A stretch of DNA of 64,000 nt. It comes from RGIG2134 sp964461115. GTDB lineage: Bacteria; Cyanobacteriota; Vampirovibrionia; Gastranaerophilales; Gastranaerophilaceae. This document shows positions 60,884-64,000 of the stretch, one piece after another (position 1 is the first letter of the stretch; every line of letters starts with the position of its first letter). Location of the stretch: the NCBI GenBank assembly GCA_964461115.1, contig CAYWSX010000003.1, positions 62,001 to 126,000 on the forward strand, read 5' to 3'. Below the pieces are notes generated by a model. The model worked only from the letters and a program-made list of their open reading frames with translations. It was not told the DNA's origin and ran no database searches. Made by a program: the position numbers and the translations under genes.

Positions 60884-61237
60884 ATGACACTGAGAAATGA
60901 ACGAATAAGAAAAACCATAATGAAAGAAATCGCTGACATTATTCAACGCGAAGTCCGCGACCCGCGTATCAGCGGAGTTGTTTCCATTGTGGATGTGGAG
61001 CTTTCGCAAGATAATTCTTATGCAAAAGTCATTTATTCCGTTTTTTGTACGGATGAAAGTGCCAAAGCCAAGACTATTGAAGCTTTGAACGCTAACAAAC
61101 CTCACATCCGCTATGAACTTGGAAAGCGTGTCAGACTAAGACATGTACCTGATTTAAAATTTATTGCAAGTGATTCATTGGAAAAAGGCGCTGAAATTAA
61201 TGACCTTATAAACAAAATTTCACGCGGCGAACTTTAA
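60884..61237 (+). CDS. rbfA: Ribosome-binding factor A
   Basis: RbfA binds the 30S subunit during late 16S rRNA maturation. The 117-residue protein has the KH-like fold with 'EIADIIQREVRDPRISGVVS', 'VDVELSQDNSYAKVIYSVF' and 'RLRHVPDLKFIASDSLEKG'. It lies nine bases after infB, in the classic infB-rbfA-truB order. Confidence 0.96.
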   Translation: MTLRNERIRKTIMKEIADIIQREVRDPRISGVVSIVDVELSQDNSYAKVIYSVFCTDESAKAKTIEALNANKPHIRYELGKRVRLRHVPDLKFIASDSLEKGAEINDLINKISRGEL

Positions 61238-61248
61238 AAAGAGCGGCA

Positions 61249-62127
61249 ATGACTCATACTTCCGATATTTTTGGATTTTTGAACATATATAAGCCAAAAG
61301 GTCTTACCTCTTTTGATGTGATTCGCATACTGAGAAAAGTGCTTAAAATCAAGCAAATCGGCCATACTGGAACACTTGACCCAATGGCTGAGGGTGTTTT
61401 GCCTATTTGTATCGGAAAGAGCACAAAGCTCATCGATTATCTGCAAGAGGATAAAGGCTACATCGCCGACATAAAATTCGGTTTTGTATCTGACACCTAT
61501 GATATGGAGGGAAAAGTCGAAAAATCTTCCGATGAACCAATTTCAGAGGAAAATGTTAAGCAGCTTTTAAAAACATTCGAAGGAAAAATTGAACAGACAC
61601 CCCCTATTTATTCAGCAATAAAGCTAAACGGAAAAAAACTATACGAATACGCTCGCAAGGGCGAAACGGATATCGAAATCCCAAAACGGACAGTAAATAT
61701 TACAAAAATTGAACTGCTTAATTTTGACGATGAAACCCAAACGGCTAAAGTAAATATTGAATGCTCCAAGGGCACCTACATCCGCTCCATAGTCCATGAC
61801 CTCGGGCAAAACAGTAATCGTGGAGCAGTAATGACAAAATTAATCCGCACGAAATCGGGCAAATTCACTCTGGAAAAAACAATAAAACTTGAAGACTGCA
61901 CAACGCCGGACGTCATCGTAAATAATTTACTAAATCCGCTTGAAGTTTTAGCATACAAACGCTCAGAACTCGATGACAAGGATTTAAACCGCGCGATTAC
62001 AGGGCAAAGGCTTTTGAACAAAGGGTTTGAGGAGAATGAAATCGTTTTGCTTACGAAAGATGAAAAACTTGTCTCTATCGCAAAAGTGGTAGATAATAGC
62101 ATTAAAGTTATAAAGGTATTTGTATGA
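61249..62127 (+). CDS. truB: tRNA pseudouridine-55 synthase
   Basis: TruB makes pseudouridine 55 in the T loop. The 292-residue protein has 'GFLNIYKPKGLTSFDVIR', the catalytic motif HTGTLDPMAEGVLP (Asp44) and 'CSKGTYIRSIVHDLGQ'. The start is 11 bases after rbfA. Its stop codon overlaps the start of the next gene (ATGA), so the envelope gene downstream is coupled to the translation operon. Confidence 0.96.
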   Translation: MTHTSDIFGFLNIYKPKGLTSFDVIRILRKVLKIKQIGHTGTLDPMAEGVLPICIGKSTKLIDYLQEDKGYIADIKFGFVSDTYDMEGKVEKSSDEPISEENVKQLLKTFEGKIEQTPPIYSAIKLNGKKLYEYARKGETDIEIPKRTVNITKIELLNFDDETQTAKVNIECSKGTYIRSIVHDLGQNSNRGAVMTKLIRTKSGKFTLEKTIKLEDCTTPDVIVNNLLNPLEVLAYKRSELDDKDLNRAITGQRLLNKGFEENEIVLLTKDEKLVSIAKVVDNSIKVIKVFV

Positions 62128-62999
62128 AAAAGTTATTTTTAGTTTTAGGCCTGATATTATTTATAGCACAAGGTGCAAATGCTCAATTCTCTGAAGCTGA
62201 ATACTACTGCCCGAAAGAGCCTTACGCAATTTCTCACGGAGTCGGAAGTTTCTTCACCACAGTTACGGGAACCAATTTTTTTGCAACAAAAATTGCAGAA
62301 AAAGAAATTTCAAAAGCCTTGAAAAGAGAACTTGGCGCCGATTTTAAAGTGAAATTAGACACTTTTGGCGGCAGCAGTCTTATAGACGGTAAATTCCAAA
62401 AACTTACCGCAAAAACAAATGCTTTAAACAGCAAAGGGCTATATTTTACGGATATCAAAGCCGAAACAATGTGCGGATTTAACCACGTAAAATATGAGAG
62501 CGGAAAACTATACTTTGCCGAAAACATGGTCATAAAATACAGCGGAAAAATCACGGAACAAAATCTAAAACAAATCATTGCCTCAAACGAATACATGAAC
62601 ATGCTCAACAACCTTAACATAAGTGCAGGCAGAGCTATTGTGACAAAAATAGTCAACATGGACGTAAAAATACAAAATAACAGAGTCGCAATGAGCTACG
62701 ATGTCTTAATACCAATGTTTTTAGGCAACGCGCCTCACAAAATCAACTTTTCAACAAATCTTGATGTGGAAAACGGCACTATCAACTTCTGTGACATAGA
62801 TTTCGGCAACCCCATGCTCAACTTATCTATGAAATCAGTAATTCCTATGCTTAATAAGCTTAATCCGCTTGTTTATCAAGTTAAAACAGGTAAAAATCAA
62901 AACTCGATAGTCAATGTTAAAAATGTCAAAATCGTTAATAATGAAATTCTTGCAGACGGCATAATAGTGCTTCCTCGCAACTATACGCCCGCAAAATAA
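62124..62999 (+). CDS. Exported DUF2993 (LmeA)-like protein
   Basis: The 291-residue protein has a signal peptide (ending ANAQ, residue 20) and a long beta-rich domain: 'KALKRELGADFKVKLDTFGG', 'SLIDGKFQKLTAKTNALNSK' and 'MDVKIQNNRVAMSYDVLIPM'. The pattern resembles DUF2993 proteins, thought to bind lipids in the periplasm; assignment is from general pattern only. It overlaps truB through ATGA and is followed by the GerMN gene with AAGGAG between. Confidence 0.65.
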   Translation: MKKLFLVLGLILFIAQGANAQFSEAEYYCPKEPYAISHGVGSFFTTVTGTNFFATKIAEKEISKALKRELGADFKVKLDTFGGSSLIDGKFQKLTAKTNALNSKGLYFTDIKAETMCGFNHVKYESGKLYFAENMVIKYSGKITEQNLKQIIASNEYMNMLNNLNISAGRAIVTKIVNMDVKIQNNRVAMSYDVLIPMFLGNAPHKINFSTNLDVENGTINFCDIDFGNPMLNLSMKSVIPMLNKLNPLVYQVKTGKNQNSIVNVKNVKIVNNEILADGIIVLPRNYTPAK

Positions 63000-63016
63000 A
63001 ATAAGGAGTAGGACTT

Positions 63017-63619
63017 ATGAATTTTTTCTCTAAGTTAGTTGTTGTATTTTTGATAGTGCTTGCGATTTTATACGCAAAGGACAAGTTTTTTAGCGGTGAA
63101 AATACTGATATAGCAGACATATTCAGCAAGCAAAAAGACGGAATTCAATTACCTGCAGATACAGAAGAAACTGAAATACCAGCTGCTGAAGAAATAAAAA
63201 AAGAACCTAAAATACTCGTAAATATTTATTTTACGACAACAACAGGCGGAATAAAAAAGATTTCGCGCGAACTGCCGCAAAACAAAACAAAAACTGCATT
63301 TGCGATAGAAGAACTCCTTAAAGGACCTGATTTTAAAGAAAGACAACAAGGTACATCATCAGAAATACCTAAAGGTACAAAGATTTTAAGTGTCAAAGAA
63401 ACTGAAAACTCCGTTATCATTGATTTGTCAGACGAGTTTCAATACGGCGGCGGCACAGAAAGCCAATACACACGTTTGAAACAGCTCATCAACACGATTG
63501 TAGGACTAAAGCTCTCAAAGCCTGCATACTTGTATCTTAACGGACAAAAGGCCGAAGTCATAGGCGGCGAAGGAATTATTTTAACACAGCCTTTAAGCGG
63601 AAACTCGCTAAATGACTGA
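63017..63619 (+). CDS. Membrane-anchored GerMN-domain protein
   Basis: The 200-residue protein has an N-terminal membrane anchor (about 5-21), an acidic linker, then a GerMN domain (about 75-190): 'VNIYFTTTTGGIKKISREL', 'AIEELLKGPDFKERQQG', 'SEIPKGTKILSVKE', 'VIIDLSDEFQ' and 'NTIVGL'. GerMN domains occur in GerM of Bacillus but also in many non-sporulating bacteria, probably binding peptidoglycan or envelope proteins. AAGGAG precedes ATG 63017. It overlaps the next gene by eight bases. Confidence 0.85.
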   Translation: MNFFSKLVVVFLIVLAILYAKDKFFSGENTDIADIFSKQKDGIQLPADTEETEIPAAEEIKKEPKILVNIYFTTTTGGIKKISRELPQNKTKTAFAIEELLKGPDFKERQQGTSSEIPKGTKILSVKETENSVIIDLSDEFQYGGGTESQYTRLKQLINTIVGLKLSKPAYLYLNGQKAEVIGGEGIILTQPLSGNSLND

Positions 63620-63890
63620 TAAAAGCGAAAAAGACATCGATTATTACTTGAATTTGGATTGGACGATTGTCTTCGGGACAGACACCGATTTCAACGGAAA
63701 ATTGTACCATTACATAGAAATAAAAGAGTTTCCAAGCTTTGTCTATTGTGCACCGTCAAAGGAAATCGCCCTCGAAAACTACAAAACTCAGCTAAAACTA
63801 ACATTGCAGGTAATGCTCGAATATGGAGAAGAAATTCCCCAACCCGGCGACGGAGACGACGACACAGATTGGGAAAGTCTTTGTCCGTAA
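63612..63890 (+). CDS. HicB-like small protein (92 aa)
   Basis: The product has a HicB-like fold pattern: 'YYLNLDWTIVFGTDTDFNGK', then 'YHYIEIKEFPSFVYCAPSKE' and 'ALENYKTQLKLTLQVMLEYG', with the acidic, Pro/Asp-rich tail. HicB proteins are antitoxins or orphan regulators. No hicA toxin gene is visible next to it within the window. It overlaps the GerMN gene by eight bases and so is probably co-expressed with it rather than with a toxin. Confidence 0.55.
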   Translation: MTDKSEKDIDYYLNLDWTIVFGTDTDFNGKLYHYIEIKEFPSFVYCAPSKEIALENYKTQLKLTLQVMLEYGEEIPQPGDGDDDTDWESLCP

Positions 63891-63891
63891 T

Positions 63892-64000
63892 TTAGTAATA
63901 AACTCTTCTGCCCGTTCTTTTATTTAAGCGATAATCCAGAATACCGGGTTTGTAAAAATCAACTTCATCGCCTTTAATAATGACAGATTTGACCAAAATT
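63892..64000 (-). CDS. C-terminal end of a minus-strand gene (runs off the window)
   Basis: The last 35 residues of an open frame enter from the right edge and stop at 63892: they read KGDEVDFYKPGILDYRLNKR and end TGRRVYY. The stop lies two bases from the stop of the HicB-like gene. Too short to name. Confidence 0.5.
   Translation of the reverse strand, partial: ILVKSVIIKGDEVDFYKPGILDYRLNKRTGRRVYY

Overview
The window looks like chromosomal DNA of a diderm (Gram-negative type), non-photosynthetic bacterium of fairly low GC content using the standard bacterial code. My best placement is the non-photosynthetic sister group of Cyanobacteria (Melainabacteria/Vampirovibrionia, probably gut Gastranaerophilales). 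The basis is a Ycf45/SpoIIIAA-like ATPase with an R3H domain, an LptD-like protein of the cyanobacterial DUF3769 kind, a TamB-like protein, Kdo and type IV pilus genes, and no photosynthesis genes. This placement is inference; no rRNA gene is present.

Layout. 1-2.1 kb: 5' part of a TamB/AsmA-like envelope gene (minus). 2.2-5.7 kb: ilvC followed by three tandem type IV pilin-like genes, with a second copy of the ilvC 3' end and terminator between the first two. 5.7-12.8 kb (minus): kdsB, prmA, accA, accD, an LptD-like protein, an EnvC-like M23 protein and a small membrane protein, an envelope/fatty-acid cluster. 12.9-19 kb: DivIC/FtsB-like protein, two CheR-like methyltransferases, the R3H ATPase and two membrane proteins of unknown role. 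19-24.7 kb: cobalamin-type radical SAM enzyme, tiny Flp-like pilin, two zinc alcohol dehydrogenases, dxr and a DUF308 protein. 24.8-34.3 kb: glycosyltransferases, parvulin, recO, pilT, a NhaD-like antiporter, a SPASM radical SAM enzyme, PfkB kinase and CsaB-like pyruvyltransferase. 34.5-37 kb: secD-secF, then a fourth pilin. 37.8-42.8 kb (minus): oppB-oppC-mgtC-TPR-plsC. 42.8-50.3 kb: lineage-type hypothetical proteins, serB, tRNA-Leu, TolC-like protein and an isochorismatase-fold hydrolase. 50.4-55.9 kb: M49-like peptidase, prenyl synthase, sdaAB-sdaAA and an MBL hydrolase. 56-64 kb: tiny peptides, divergent purD-ylxR-infB-rbfA-truB, then DUF2993-like, GerMN and HicB-like proteins.

How it fits together. 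Many genes serve the envelope: Kdo activation, fatty-acid initiation, LPS export, isoprenoids (dxr, prenyl synthase), glycosylation, Sec export and type IV pili (four pilin-like genes plus PilT). Housekeeping translation genes and serine catabolism (sdaAB/sdaAA; serB forms serine) make up much of the rest.

The observations I rate highest: (i) promoters placed so that transcription should start exactly at the start codon (leaderless mRNAs) at six or more genes; (ii) a short N-terminal phenylalanine/glycine motif recurring in unrelated lineage-type proteins; (iii) a G10 tract that splits one of those genes into two frames; (iv) a duplicated ilvC tail plus terminator inside the pilin array; (v) an identical C-terminal tail on four otherwise diverged pilins; (vi) a hairpin-rich insert inside a duplicated tRNA-Leu 5' end. 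All functional statements come from reading the sequence without database searches.
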